Shown: positions 11,130 through 23,539, numbered from the stretch's first letter. The stretch: 64,000 bases of DNA from Epiperipatus broadwayi (GCA_028023455.1 JAQFVV010000186.1:434001-498000), one strand, 5' to 3'. A program made the numbers and translations. Notes: generated from the letters alone by a model not told the origin.

Positions 11130-13420
11130 TAAACACATCATAATAACCGATATTTAAAACAAACAAATAGTATAACAGCAATCTATTATCAAAACAATAT
11201 ATTGCTGCTATTCTATTGGTTCATTTTAAGCATTGGCTGTGCTGATATCAATTACATATGATAACCAATTAGCTATGTGCACTAATTTAAACAAAGGGAG
11301 TAAATCAGTCTTCCTAGGCTGTGACTTAAAAGCCCTCTAAATATTGAACAAAGTATATATATATCACCAACGATAATAGGCAAAGGGGATAGAATGAGAT
11401 GCTATTTAAACCATATGTTTTGAAAAATATAATCCAAATGCAAATAATAATCATTAACAAAATATTAATAATATAAAATCCATAAGTGTGAGTGGACTTA
11501 AAAGTGATCATCACCTTGATCTCATCCAAATAATTCCATAGAGAACCATCTGGATGTTCACACACACATGAAATCATGTACCATTATGCATAAACTAGTT
11601 TTGGGATAGTAAGGACCCTAAGGTCTATGAACAAAATAAAGACACATGCTTAATTCTTTTATTAAATAAATTTAATTGGGATAACTTTTGCATCTCTTAA
11701 AGCATGTCTGTATGATAAAATCAATAACATAATGATAATTCAAAGAACAGTTGTTTAGAAAAATAAAACAAAAGAAATTCAGAAAACATTTTAAAATAAT
11801 TATTTAGTAAAATTAATTAATAAATAAAAATAAAAATGTAGAAAATCATATTGTGATAAATCTCACAGTTAATACATAATCAATTCTATTCATAAATCTC
11901 ACAAGTAATTTTTCATATAACATATATAAATTTACTTTATTTTGATTCCTCTTAATTAATTAACATTTGATCTAAATTAACTAATCACTTATAATAATCA
12001 AACTATTGAAGAAAGAAAAATAACTTTAACATAAATCTTCCTTCTTTTCTTTTGAAAATGAGGATATCCTCATAAATTCTAACCCAGTAAAAGTAAATAT
12101 TTTCAACAACAAACAACTAAAAAAATTATTCACTATTTTTAATTATTAAAGTGACGTTTATAAATGTATCAGGTGTACACCCTACAGTACTTCATTTTGA
12201 TATGGATTTTTTCTTTTCAATTCCTTTATAGTTGACTAGTTGAATGTCTCTTTTTGTAGATTCTGCAGGTAATAGTTTGGTCAACCTCTTCACTGCAAGT
12301 TTTTTCTTGCTGTTTGTAACTTTCTCAATAGTTATTTTATCCATTTAGATCTTTTCTTCTTTTTTTTTTTTGTGGTTCCAAGTTTCTAGTTTAATAATTA
12401 TTTTCATTTCATTTAGTTTTTTTTCGTTTTGTAACTCCAGATTTTTTGTTTAACAATTATTTTCATTTGAGGTTATATAAATTAAGACAGACATGATTTT
12501 GGATGGATCAGTACATAAGACTTGTTGCAAATATTTGTCAGTTATTTTCCTTTTATGTTTTAATGAAATTGATTGTCTAGTTGGGTCTGTAATAATCATC
12601 TTTTAATAAAAGCTTAGAATATGGCTTTTGAAAACTATAATATTGTACTACTTTGCAAACATCATTTGTCTTTTTTTAAAAGTCATCACAACTAATATTC
12701 TGCTGCCTAAACTCTCTTCTGTTTTTTAAAAACAGAAACTCTGATATCAGTGTTTCATCCAATTACAGTATTACTTCAGAAATTATTGTATTAAATCTTG
12801 ATCAAGTGATTTTTTTTACAAGAAATTTTTTTAAAAAAAAATTCTATTTATATGTTAATTGAAAGACAAACTTCATATTTTCAGAGATAAAAATCCTAAT
12901 CTCTTCTGTTTTTTTAATTAATTTATAAATAACTTAAAGGTATTAATCTCATTTTGTTTATTTTTTTTTTAAAAAAAAATTATAAATGAAAAAAAGCCTG
13001 TTTCTTTATTTACAGCTATATTCTAATAAAATGTTTAAATTTTTATTATTATTAAAACATCATAAATTTATCATATGTTTATTTCATATATGTAAATTTT
13101 TAGTGAGCTTAACCTATTTAACAATGAGTTATCCTGCAGCTAACATGAGAAGAAATAATTATTTTCAATGCATTAATGTAAAATGAGAAAATTAAAAGAT
13201 AGTTTTTAAGACAATCTTATAAACATCAATACTTTCAAGTGGAATTTTCTGTTTTCAAATTTATTTCTCAATTCATACTTGTTAAAACTTATTTAAATAA
13301 TCCATCTCAAAAACTAATTTACCCCAAGTAGAAAATAGTAATCCAATGGTTTTTTGTTGGGATATTCATATTGTGTGAGCACTGGAAATGATAGAATTGA
13401 GTCTTGATCCATGGATCTTC
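11130..13420. other. AT-rich intergenic sequence
   Basis: No gene recognised. A short near-tandem pair of TTTAATAATTATTTTCATTT-type blocks occurs near 12.38-12.47 kb. ORFs at 11326-11577 (-) and 12986-13186 (+) have AT-driven composition and no motif. Confidence 0.5.
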
Positions 13421-13424
13421 ATCT

Positions 13425-14300
13425 CTTCCATTAAACATCATGTGACCACCATTCTCTATGCTTATATAAGCTTGTGTAAGTATAGATAATGGTGATCATG
13501 TGATGTTTAGTGATTTAATACCAATCCTGCCCAATAGGAGGATAGTGTCTGTGGTTATTAAAAAATCAAAGACATCAAACTGTATAGATGCTAAACTAGA
13601 TCTATATGATTATACAAGAGAATGAGCTTGAACTGAAAACAATAATGGGACTCATAGATTTATAGTTAACTAAAAAGGTAAAAGATGGCTGCTAGAGGGT
13701 TGCATTAAGTCCTAAGATTTAAGTGCAGTGCTCTAAAATAGAAGGCTTTACACTGATGAAAGCCACAAGGTAGAAACCAGTCTGGAGATATTGGATGAAT
13801 AGGCACTAGATAAGGATTTTTACCCTCCATCCATTGATTACTCTAGCTTGCACTGAGTATCACTACTGTATGAAGAGTTTTGCCTCTGTGTTAACAGCTT
13901 GTATAAACATAAAGAATGGTGATCATATAATGTTTCAGTGGTTCAATACCAATTCTGCCAAATAGGATGAGTATTTGAGGTTATTAAAGGATCAATGACA
14001 CAAAAATGTATAGATGTAGATCTGGATCCAGTTCTATATGACTATACAAGTGATTGAGCTTGAATTGAAAACATTGTTTTTATTATGGACTCATAGTTAA
14101 AAGGTAGCTTCTAGAGGGTTGCATTAGATCCTAGGATCTAGGTGGAATGCCCTTGAATCTAAGACTTCTCACTGATGAAAACCACAAGCTAAAAAACTAG
14201 TTTGGGGATATTGGATGAGTAGACATTAGGTAGAGATTTTTTGCACAAACATTCTTGCATCCTTTGATTATTCTGCCTTCTATTATTGTATATAGAGTTT
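13425..14300 (+). mobile_element. Old two-unit copy of the tandem hammerhead family
   Basis: Two head-to-tail units of about 420 bp are seen, anchored by CTGATGA at 13753 and 14172. Shared unit blocks are gtgatcatgtgatgtttag, accaatcctgcc-aatagga, a gttattaaa-aatcaa block, atgactatacaag, gagggttgcatta, and the 3' block attact-tgcactgagt followed by gagttttgcc. The left edge holds an inverted copy of the unit junction (aaacatcatgtgaccaccat, 13433 onward), as in other copies of the family. Divergence between units is much higher than in the 54.4 kb array. Ends are approximate and no target-site duplication was found. Confidence 0.65.
13738..13796 (+). ncRNA. Hammerhead-like motif, partly decayed
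   Basis: CTGATGA (13753-13759), a GCC/GGT-type stem II, GAAA (13773-13776), a minimal stem III (C, CA, G) and a GUC site ending at 13782, followed by TGGAGATATTGGAT. The 3' strand of stem I is kept but the 5' strand has drifted, so stem I is weak. The second unit (CTGATGA at 14172-14178) has lost the G of GAAA. Confidence 0.5.
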
Positions 14301-14636
14301 TGAATGTCACTGTGTATTACAATAATGTTAATTAATTTGATTAAATATTAATAACCAATTTTTTATTTTCATTTCTTTTGTTGCAGACACAGAATTTTAA
14401 ATCATTTCATTTGACTAAATATAGAAATATGTGGTTAATGCTATAAAAAGAATTTTACAGAATCGATGATTTTCATGATAAGAGCTAAATAGTAACTTTG
14501 TTTATTAATTCATTTTTGTAATATTTATGTAGAACAGGGGATTCAAATTTTATTCTTTTTTCTTAGACTGTATTTGTTTATTTCTTGCTTATTAACAGGT
14601 ATTCTTCTATCCATTCTACTTTAATATTTATATTTT

Positions 14637-15115
14637 TAATTTATATATATTTCTTATAACACTTCTTTCATATACACATCAATGCAAACAAATTTTCTTA
14701 ACCTTCTTTATTTTCCTTACAGTTTCGACTGTCCAGCAGTCTTCATCAGAGCTCTAATCTTCACTGCTTTAATTTACTGTAATAAATAGTCTATTATTTA
14801 TATAGTACACACTGCATGTGTAATATTATAAAGACTGAACAAACTTCCAGTCATACACTTTTACAAATTTACATGCACTCACTTGTGAGCACAGTTTGAA
14901 AAGTATATCTGTATGTTTATGCTTAGAATTTAGCCAACCTTTGCTCACTGTATTAAAACTAGGACTACAATCTATTGTGTGCCTGAGTTATAAATTATTA
15001 ATTGAATTGTACAAACTTGTATATTCTGTAAACTTATGCTTTTTAAGTCAATGCTCATGGGTGAGTGCATATAAATTCATAAAAAGTGCATGTCCAGAGT
15101 TTGTTCCCTTTTCAT
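14637..15115 (-). mobile_element. Fold-back element with hammerhead-like motif
   Basis: A long imperfect inverted repeat pairs about 14820-14945 with 15010-15130; for example atgcactcacttgtgagca on the left pairs with tgctcatgggtgagtgcat on the right. A 15-bp AT-rich match, taatatttatatttt (14622-14636 and 15116-15130), may be the target-site duplication but could be chance. A minus-strand hammerhead-like motif lies at 14722-14749. The ORF at 14896-15117 falls within the arms and is not treated as a gene. Confidence 0.5.
14722..14749 (-). ncRNA. Hammerhead-like motif
   Basis: Read on the minus strand: CTGATGA, A, then GACTG-CTGGA-CAGTC (perfect 5-bp stem II), then GAAAC, TGTA and an AATAAA downstream. 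The layout equals that at 6993-7025 with compensating stem II changes. As there, an extra A precedes stem II and stem I is poor. Confidence 0.45.
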
Positions 15116-15130
15116 AATATTTATATTTTG

Positions 15131-17040
15131 AATATTAGGGTTTTCTCTTTAATATTCATAATAATATTTTTTAAGGATAAAAAAATATATACGTTTACCC
15201 ATGTCATCCATTATAAAAATATATAAATAAATGCATTAGTTATTTAACAGCAGTTGTTGTAATAGTACAAAAAAGATTATTTCAATAATGTTTTATTATC
15301 CTTTTCCGTGTAAATATATATGAGAGTGTTACCATATGCAACAAACAATAATAAAATTGTAAATAAATGTTAAAATTAAAACATTTTTCTATTCAAATTT
15401 AAATGCATGTAATATGATGGGTTTTGGACAATTTATCTACTTAGAGGCAAATATACTGCGTATGAATTCTTCAATAAGAAGCTTTTGGCCACATTGGGAT
15501 AAGACAAAAAATGATAGCAGGCTAATAGTAATAAAACTAGCAACAAATAATATATTAATTTTTTAGTTTTATGTTTTTCCTTTAAAGATGTAAATAATAT
15601 TTTCTGTTTTAGACTTTTTATTTCTAAGTAATGAAAATTGTTTCAAGGTTGTTTTTTTACCCCCCCCCCCCCGCCGCTATAATTATATCTGATTGTGCGC
15701 AAGGATATACTGTATTCTTATTACTGGAACTTGGGAAAATCAATGGCAGAGAAAATTATATATATAGTTCCATAGATAATTCCTTTGATAAACTATTTTT
15801 TTTTCTAATTTTGCTTATCTAAATTTTAATAGGTAGACTTATTCTTTTTAAATATATATTTTAACGCAATATTTTTATAACAATATTAATAACTGATTTA
15901 AAAAAAATATAATTTCAATACAAATGCATTCCTTTTTTGCAAAAAGTTGCATAATATTATACATATTGTTTACTTTCTATCGAAGTTATTGTATATATTT
16001 CATTGCAATTAAATGAAAACATTCAAATTTAAATAAAGTTAATTAAATTAATTATTATTATCATCATTATCTTTATTATTAGTAATTTATATTGTTTAAT
16101 TTGCCATTAGTCTCATTAAAAATAATTGGGATAGCTCAAATGTAGATGAAATTTATGTGGAAGTTACTGGAACCCCCCTGAAAGCTATATGTAGATAATA
16201 CAACTCTGCCAATAAACGCAAAGATACCGAATGTTAATATATAGAATTCATGCTCTGTGTTGTAGCAGGTCAATAAATTGAATGCATATATGTAATCCAA
16301 AATAAAGTACAGGTGGTCTCCTTCTGTACTTTTATGTTATTGATGTAGTTGTATTAGTTTACAAAAAGCTTGCTGAAGAGGTTCACAAACTTCTGCATAA
16401 GTTTAATTATTATATTGTAAATTTCTTGCTGAAGATTTTTCTTATTTGAGATTTTTAAATGATTGCAACTTGAATTATTATTAATTTTTATTGCAAAAAT
16501 AATATAAAGAGCAAAGATTAAAATTAAAAAAAAAAATTTCACTGCATGCATTTACATATCATTTCAATATATATAGAGAAATGATTTGTAAATATGTTAC
16601 AGATTTTTCATGTAAGCATCGATGGAAGACTTTGCCAGACTGAGTTTGATTCTAAGCAATGCTTCTCAGTAATACTGTTCGTTTAAAACAAGAGATTCAT
16701 TTTTTTTTTTTATAAATTGTAAAGTCATTAATATTTCAATTAATAATTGTATAATGGAGTCGCGTGAAAACATGGCTTTCAAAGTATAATTGTACTTTGA
16801 TAATAAATCTAGTTGTATGAAAATTTACATTCTATTAATTTTGACAGATGTGATTGACTATTGAATACTTAGGATCTTTTTTATAAGTGAAATTAACTGT
16901 AAAGTTCTTTTCATTTTATGATTTTTCAGTTCAGCGAAGACATATTTTCATTTCAAAAATTTATTAGACATTACACACGTGTGTATATATATGAATAAAT
17001 TGTATATATAATACATTTATATTTAATATTTTTACCGGTT
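15131..17040. other. AT-rich intergenic sequence with a poly-C tract
   Basis: No gene recognised. A run of 13 C (15660-15672) stands out in this AT-rich region. ORFs here (15631-15822 +, 16354-16551 -) lack motifs. Confidence 0.5.
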
Positions 17041-17045
17041 AATAT

Positions 17046-17322
17046 AGATGTAAATTAATTAGTAAATCGGATCACCGTTATATATACGAAGTTAAATCCA
17101 CAGCCAAGGTATATCCATGTGCAACAACCAATCAGACACGGTTCTGCAGGCTTAATTAAAACAGTACTAAACTTGTCCAAGCCTACTTGGTGGATTGGAC
17201 AGATTTGCTATTGTTTTTATTCAGTCTGCAAAACCATTTTCGATTGGTTGCTACACATCAATATACCTTGGCTTTGGATTTAATTTGGTATGTGTAATAT
17301 TTACTAATTAATTTACATATTC
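17046..17322. mobile_element. Fold-back MITE, about 277 bp
   Basis: Outer arms atgtaaattaattagtaaat and atttactaattaatttacat are perfect complements. Inner arms include agccaaggtatat and atataccttggct, and caaccaatc and gattggttg. The loop is near 17.16-17.19 kb. No clear target-site duplication or hammerhead core was found. Confidence 0.65.
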
Positions 17323-17329
17323 TGAAGAA

Positions 17330-19680
17330 CATTTATGTCAATGTATACCAAAAATATTAATATATCATATATATATTCTCGTGAATTTTTTTATATATGT
17401 ATGTCATAAAAAACATGAGGAAAATTTATGTATAATTAAGTTTGGAGCATTGAAAATACATAAAAATAAAATCAGACTTTCAAGTTCCCTACAACCATCC
17501 ACTCCATTCTATACGAACGATGCACATGACCACATACATGTGAAACAGATAAATAATCTTCAGTATAAGTATTTCATGCTCCACACCATCATTTCTCACA
17601 AATATATGTAATCAGTGATCAGTTTATATCAAGACAGCAAATCTTCATATATTAATGGATAGACTTCAATCTTCTACACCCTCCAACTCAGTCAGATTAT
17701 CATTGAAAAGCTGATGATAGAACATTCAAAGCCTTGATGATGCCAACGTTATTGTCATATCCATGTTGACTTTAAGTCACTCTGATCTCTCATTATAGAA
17801 CCTTAATATGTCCATTTAAATACACAGAAGAGGTATGGGCAGAAATTTATATTAAAAAATATACCTATATTTAAATATTAAAAATAAAGTCAGTGGTAAT
17901 ACACAAAAAATAAATCAGAATGAAAAAAAAGTATATTATTTAACCATGACAGTGTTAGAATAGTAACAAAACCAAGTTTACAGCTATCAAATGAGAAATA
18001 AAGAATGAATTATTGATTAAATGATATTTAGCAAATGGAATAAAATTGTATAGTTTTTGGTAGAACAGTTGAATTAAAAAAATGGATGGTATGAAAAATG
18101 AAGTTTTTTAAATGTCAGTTCAATGCCTCATATAGAACAATCCTCAATTCGGTTTAGAAGAAACACATGTATAATATTTAATGCTCTACAATTTGGATGT
18201 ATATAATTATGATTCCTCAGCATTTTTTTTGAAGTCAAGTTCTTAATGAAAAATAAATCTTCATATTTGTGATGTCTAATAGAGTTTAAAGCAAAAATAT
18301 GGCATTGCTGACCAGAAAAATGTTATAAAAAGTACTTTTCCTAATTGATTTTGTTTCCAAACAAAATCTTTCAATGATCATTGGTCAATTGTCACTGACT
18401 AATTAAAGAAATTTAAATGTTTTGATTCATCATAAGCTCATTTGCATTTTCAATGATGAGATGAATTCCTAAGGAAACTAGAATTCACTACATAACAATA
18501 CAACTATATGTTATTTGTATTAAATACATGAAATCATGATTATTTAAGGTAACTAAAGGCTATTTTCACATTAGAAATACATGGCTAGCATACAATTGAA
18601 GTAGCAACAATTATGCATGGAAGGGTTTTATGAATTTTAAATATAATCTAGATTATTTAAAATACTGATCAGTCAGGTTCTTAACTTCTGTATAAACGAT
18701 GGATCAGTAATCTGTATTTTGTTTTTTTCCCCTCCATACTGTGATTAATTTTATATAAATACCATGTGTGTATGTGGGTGTGCATGAAGAGATAATTAAT
18801 GATAAGTGTCTAGATTGATATGAATAATTCAGTAATAAGTCTAGTTTTATTTTAAAAAATATTTTTTTGGCAAGTTCTAGTTTATGACAGAGTTAATCTA
18901 CATATTAAGGCATTGCATCATTTAAAAAAACCAGAAGTTCCTTGGTTGATTTTTGCTTGAGGTGTGCTACTATGGTCATTTTATAGCTGAGAGGAAATTT
19001 TGCATCACTTGATTTCCAAAGCATTTGGGCATATGCTTATTTTTTTATGCCGCAACCACCATTTGCAATAAGCCTATGTATAACCTGCTGGATGGCATTT
19101 TAGTTTGCGGCATATTCATGTTGTATAACTAGTAAATGAGTGATGTCACATAAATGGAACAGATACATGATTATAATGTGTGCTCTATGACATAGGTAGA
19201 GAAAACAAAATAGCTCAGTATGAGTAGAAGTTTTTCCAATAGCTTCTCTTAAGCAAAAAAATAAATAAGATGGTTGTTGTCAACAAAAATTACTATTTAC
19301 CTAGTGGTGAGAACTTGATATGTGTTCTACTCATGTTAGCTGTTAAATAATAAAACAAAGAAGTTTAGATCCGATTAGAATTTGAAAAGAATCCCAGTTT
19401 ACCTGTTCATTCTTGAACTCAGTTCATAGAAATGATGCAGGGTTGTTTAATATATATACTTAAATCACCATTTTAATATTGCTTTTAATAAGTTTTATAT
19501 TTTTAGTACATTTCTTTAATAAAGTCACATATTTGTGTTTAAAATTAATAAATCTTCAGAACATTATACTTATTTAGCTTGAAACTGTGTATATAGTCAA
19601 TTTTATTGATTTCAATTTGGATCATGTTAAACAAAATTAATCTTGCATTTTTATTTTAATCTAATGATAATAAATTAGAT
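17330..19680. other. AT-rich intergenic sequence
   Basis: No gene recognised. A small hairpin, tatgccgcaa / ttgcggcata, lies near 19.05-19.11 kb. The 76-codon ORF at 17381-17611 has no recognisable domain. Confidence 0.5.
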
Positions 19681-19807
19681 TTTTTTATATATAATAAAAC
19701 ATGTGATGTGATGTGATGTATTTGGCTTCTCCTTAAACGAAGTCAAGAATATCTCACCAACTATGCCCAGATAAACCTGTTAGCCACTTTATTTTCCATT
19801 CCCCACT

Positions 19808-20857
19808 CTAAGTCTTCCCATATTCTGCCCCATCCCATTTCCACAACATAATCTTTGTCAACTCTATGGCCTTTAAATCTAAATCCCCTTTATCTTTTCG
19901 CAAACCCAGCATAAAAACTACTAACTCACTTTCTGTATTGTCACTTTGTTCATACCTATTCTCCCATAACTTCATTATCTGTACCCTTTCTGCTTTCAAG
20001 CCTTTACATTCAATCAACAGATGCCTAATATTTTCTATACTGTCCTTACACAATTTGCACGCTAAATCACCCATAGTTTTCCATTTACATGTATACTCTC
20101 TTGTTGCTAAAGATCCCGTTCGAGCCTTAAACAATAAACTACTTTCCTTACTATTATCATAAATTAACTCGCTTCCAATATTCCGTTTACTTCTATATAT
20201 ATTTAAACTCTTCTTACCCTCCATACTACTTCTCCATCTCTCCAACTCCCTATTTTTTATTAATGCTTCTATTCTTTTATCCCATTCCTTACCACTATAA
20301 CACTCAACAATCCTCCTAACACAATCATCCCACCTTTTATATAAGTATACTGATATAAATTCTTTATCCAAATCTTTTGCATACCGCATTACCTTTCTCA
20401 TCCATCTTGTTACCTGCCCTTTACTCATAACCCAATTAAACACTATTTTGGCTATTCTTTTACTATCCATAAACTGCAACCTACCAAACATTTTCATTTT
20501 ACTTTTTGCATCTCTCATATAGAAACTTGACCATCCCATTTTTCCTTGAATTGCCTTCTTTGCTGTCCACATCTCTGCATCTAATGCATGTCTTCCTACT
20601 TCCCTTTGTACTTTCTCTAAATAATCTAAAATCCTTTTACTAACACATAATGCATCATTACCATATGTTAACCCTGCTACTGCAACTCCCTTCCATACAA
20701 TTCTAGCTACATCATATTTATTATATGAAAATACTGTTAGTTTCTTTACCAAACCTTTTCTTTTCTTTGCTTCATTTACCAATTTTTTCTCCCATTCAAC
20801 CAAGTAATTTTCCTGATTACATAAGATGATTCCCAAATACCTATATCTATCCACCAC
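19808..20857 (-). CDS. LINE ORF2, C-terminal part (349 aa, frameshifted off)
   Basis: This frame continues the reverse transcriptase after a frameshift. It opens with VDRYRYLGI, the end of the RT thumb-linked block, and carries a C-x2-C-x8-H-x4-C cluster at residues 267, 270, 279 and 284, typical of the C-terminal zinc-knuckle-like region of several LINE groups. The rest is basic and helical and presumably binds RNA or DNA. The annotated ATG is not a real start: the related copy at 57.16-59.34 kb shows that this frame should be continuous with the upstream 802-codon frame. The break lies in a run of six G on the minus strand (20872-20877), where five would restore the frame. The extra base could be a mutation or an assembly error. 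Confidence 0.8.
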   Translation of the reverse strand: MVDRYRYLGIILCNQENYLVEWEKKLVNEAKKRKGLVKKLTVFSYNKYDVARIVWKGVAVAGLTYGNDALCVSKRILDYLEKVQREVGRHALDAEMWTAKKAIQGKMGWSSFYMRDAKSKMKMFGRLQFMDSKRIAKIVFNWVMSKGQVTRWMRKVMRYAKDLDKEFISVYLYKRWDDCVRRIVECYSGKEWDKRIEALIKNRELERWRSSMEGKKSLNIYRSKRNIGSELIYDNSKESSLLFKARTGSLATREYTCKWKTMGDLACKLCKDSIENIRHLLIECKGLKAERVQIMKLWENRYEQSDNTESELVVFMLGLRKDKGDLDLKAIELTKIMLWKWDGAEYGKT

Positions 20858-23255
20858 ACTTAATTTTATATCCCCCCAATAAAAAAACTACATCCTCTCT
20901 TTCCCCAGTATTAACCATCATTATATTTGATTTTTCTTCACTAAATTTAATCCCCATCTCTTTACCCACCCTTGCACATGTCCTCAACATAATATCCATA
21001 TCTTCTCTTCTTTCTGCACATAAAAAGATATCATCTGCAAAAAAAAGACCCGACAAAGTATATACTCCTTTGCCACCTATTAATGGTATCTCTACCCCTC
21101 TTCCTAGTCTTTCTATTGCTTTTTCCATTTCACTCAAAAACAACAAAAACAAAATCGGTGACATAGGGCATCCTTGCCTTAATCCCACTCCATTTTTAAC
21201 TTTAACTGATTCTATACCCCCTAATTGGTAAGTATAATAATTATTTTCATATAATTTCTTAATAATATTTACTAAAGCTTCATCCATTCCCAAATTGGCT
21301 AATCTTACCCATAATCTATTTCTATTTACTCTATCATATGCTTTCTCTATATCTATAAAACTCATATATAACGATCTACCTGAATTCCTACTCATCTCCA
21401 TAAGTTGTGTAACTACAAACAAACTATCTCCTATATGCCTATCTGACCTAAAACCTCCTTGCATTTCCCCCACTACATTATTCTCTTCCATCCATTTTAC
21501 AACTCTTCCAGCTACCATATATGCGAAAACTTTATATAAAACTGATGTTACCGCTATCGGTCTATAATTATTTAACTTTCTATGATCCTTACCCTTTCCT
21601 TTAAATAATAATCTTATTCTTGTATTACTCCAACTACCCGGAAAAACTGTCTTCTGTGCCATCTTATTAAAACATGATAATAACTTTGCTTTTGCTCTAT
21701 GCCCTAAATTCATTACCATCTCTGCTGCCCATCCATCTAAACCTCTCGCCTTTCCACTTTTCAATCTCTTTCCTGCCTCATTCAATTCATTTTTTGTGAA
21801 CCTAATATTCCCACTACTAACTGCTTTCATGTTTTCTATCACTAATTCCTTCACATCTAACATCTTTTCTATATCCATTACATATCTATTTAAGATTTTC
21901 TCTAGCTTGCCTCTAGAGCTACATTCTATTCCCTCATCATCTATTAATACTATCTCTCTTTCCCCTACATTTCTCCTTTTAATGTAATTCCAAAATTTTT
22001 TACTCCCATCTCTTCCACTTTTATTAATATCCTCCAACAATTTATTATTTAACTTCATCCTCTCTCTATAATTATCCATTTTAGCTAGCTTCTTCTTTTC
22101 TAAGTACTTTCCCCATTTAGCATTAATATCATTTTCACTTTCTTTATTCTTAATAGCACACTTATATTCTCTGCATGCTTTTTTCCTCTCTTTTACACTT
22201 TTACTAACTCTCATTTTTTTATTACTTTTATTCTTCTTCATATTCTCGACTAAAACCCTATTTGCCACTTTTTCTACTTCACCACACCAGTCCTTATACT
22301 CATCCCCAACCAACTGCTCCATGGTTTCTTCAACTTTTATTTTATATTCTTCCAACTTATTCTTATCATTCACTCTCCATCCACATCTTTCACTATTATT
22401 TCTACCTTTATTTCTATCCTCCATCACATTACTAACCATTTCTATTACAATAAAGTTATGATCACTATTACACACTCTCTCTTCATTATCAAACACCTTA
22501 ATTTTTCGTATTTTATTCATTCCCTCTTTCTCTACCAATACATAATCTATTGTGTGAAATACATTATTCCTAGACCATGTGTATTGTCCATCATATACAT
22601 TTGATAAATTCCCAATGCTCAAATTAACTCTTTGACAAAATTCCTTCAAAAACTGACCATTCTTATTATCTACATCAGCAATTTCTTCAATATGCCCATT
22701 CATATCCCCTATAACCATTATTCTCTTCCCCTTTTCTTTAAAACTCTGTATATCCTTAACTAGGCATTCATATATACTATTGTTCCACTCCATTACAGTT
22801 TGACTATCTCCAGTGGCGATATACACTATAGCCACCATCCATTCTTGTCTACCCAACCTTATTTCAAACCACAAATGTTCTTGACATTTAACAGTATTTA
22901 AATTTTTTTTCGATATAACACCTATACCACCACCCCTTTTTTTTTTCTTTTCTATACCCTGCCATACTACCTCTTCCAAAATAGGTTCTTCTTCTTCTCT
23001 TAGATGAGATTCCACTACTGCTAATACCTCAAGACCTTCATTTTCAATTGCTTTATTTAATTCCAGCCATTTTTCTGGTCTCCTACCACCTTGCATATTC
23101 AAAAACCCAATTTTAACAATTTCTTCTTTCCTAACTACTCTTTTATAAATTCTTTTGCTTCCTTCTTCTCCATTACATTTATAACAAACTTTCTTACCAC
23201 TAATCTTACAAAACCATTCCCTCTCCACATCTACACTTATATCTAAATCAATCAT
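20847..23255 (-). CDS. LINE ORF2: endonuclease-reverse transcriptase (802 aa)
   Basis: An AP-type endonuclease occupies about residues 48-270, with LNMQG near its start, the catalytic-type GDMNGH at 183-188, TIDY at 235-238 and SDH at 264-266. The reverse transcriptase follows at about 500-790, with NNYRPIAVTSV, FIDIEKAYDRVN (motif A), GLRQGCPMSPILF (motif B) and FADD at 739-742 (motif C, catalytic Asp pair intact). A short Cys cluster (C16, C24, C27) lies at the N-terminus. The protein would nick the target and copy element RNA at the nick. It overlaps the next frame by 11 bp, but this reflects a single-base frameshift, not a designed overlap; the intact protein would be about 1,150 residues. 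Neighbouring ORF1 remains lie upstream at 23330-23539. Confidence 0.9.
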   Translation of the reverse strand: MIDLDISVDVEREWFCKISGKKVCYKCNGEEGSKRIYKRVVRKEEIVKIGFLNMQGGRRPEKWLELNKAIENEGLEVLAVVESHLREEEEPILEEVVWQGIEKKKKRGGGIGVISKKNLNTVKCQEHLWFEIRLGRQEWMVAIVYIATGDSQTVMEWNNSIYECLVKDIQSFKEKGKRIMVIGDMNGHIEEIADVDNKNGQFLKEFCQRVNLSIGNLSNVYDGQYTWSRNNVFHTIDYVLVEKEGMNKIRKIKVFDNEERVCNSDHNFIVIEMVSNVMEDRNKGRNNSERCGWRVNDKNKLEEYKIKVEETMEQLVGDEYKDWCGEVEKVANRVLVENMKKNKSNKKMRVSKSVKERKKACREYKCAIKNKESENDINAKWGKYLEKKKLAKMDNYRERMKLNNKLLEDINKSGRDGSKKFWNYIKRRNVGEREIVLIDDEGIECSSRGKLEKILNRYVMDIEKMLDVKELVIENMKAVSSGNIRFTKNELNEAGKRLKSGKARGLDGWAAEMVMNLGHRAKAKLLSCFNKMAQKTVFPGSWSNTRIRLLFKGKGKDHRKLNNYRPIAVTSVLYKVFAYMVAGRVVKWMEENNVVGEMQGGFRSDRHIGDSLFVVTQLMEMSRNSGRSLYMSFIDIEKAYDRVNRNRLWVRLANLGMDEALVNIIKKLYENNYYTYQLGGIESVKVKNGVGLRQGCPMSPILFLLFLSEMEKAIERLGRGVEIPLIGGKGVYTLSGLFFADDIFLCAERREDMDIMLRTCARVGKEMGIKFSEEKSNIMMVNTGEREDVVFLLGGYKIKCGG

Positions 23256-23329
23256 CTTTTACTTATTTCTTATATCCCCTCCATTCTTCTTCTTTTTGAT
23301 AATATTACAATTTAAAAGCCCACCCTCCT

Positions 23330-23539
23330 TTAAAGGTTTCCCGAATTATATTCTTTAAATATCAGACTCCCTAAAACTTCACTTCCTTGTTTTCCTAAGT
23401 GCAAACCATCTTTACTATACAACTCCCTCTTTCCAATAAACCAATCCCATACATCCACAAACACGACATTATTTCTCTCACACAATTTTTTTACTCTCTC
23501 ATTTATAGAACATGCCCTTTCTAATAAATGCCTCTCCAC
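23330..23539 (-). CDS. LINE ORF1 remnant, SGNH/GDSL-type esterase end
   Basis: About 69 residues read NERVKKLCERNNVVFVDVW and, further on, LYSKDGLHLGKQG. The D-G-L-H-L block matches the Asp-x-x-His motif of SGNH/GDSL hydrolases. This domain is known from ORF1 of CR1-like LINEs, where it is thought to act as an esterase. The Ser-containing first block is missing because the element is truncated near 23.56 kb, so the protein cannot be active. The ATG is simply the first Met in the surviving frame. Its position directly upstream of ORF2 on the same strand supports the assignment. Confidence 0.7.
   Translation of the reverse strand: MERHLLERACSINERVKKLCERNNVVFVDVWDWFIGKRELYSKDGLHLGKQGSEVLGSLIFKEYNSGNL

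Noticed and set aside
14896-15117. 73-codon ORF as a membrane protein
   Set aside because: It lies inside the arms of a fold-back element, and no splice or conservation signal was seen.
19866-21987. Plus-strand ORFs (19866-20162, 21295-21567, 21796-21987)
   Set aside because: They are antisense shadows of the minus-strand LINE ORF2.
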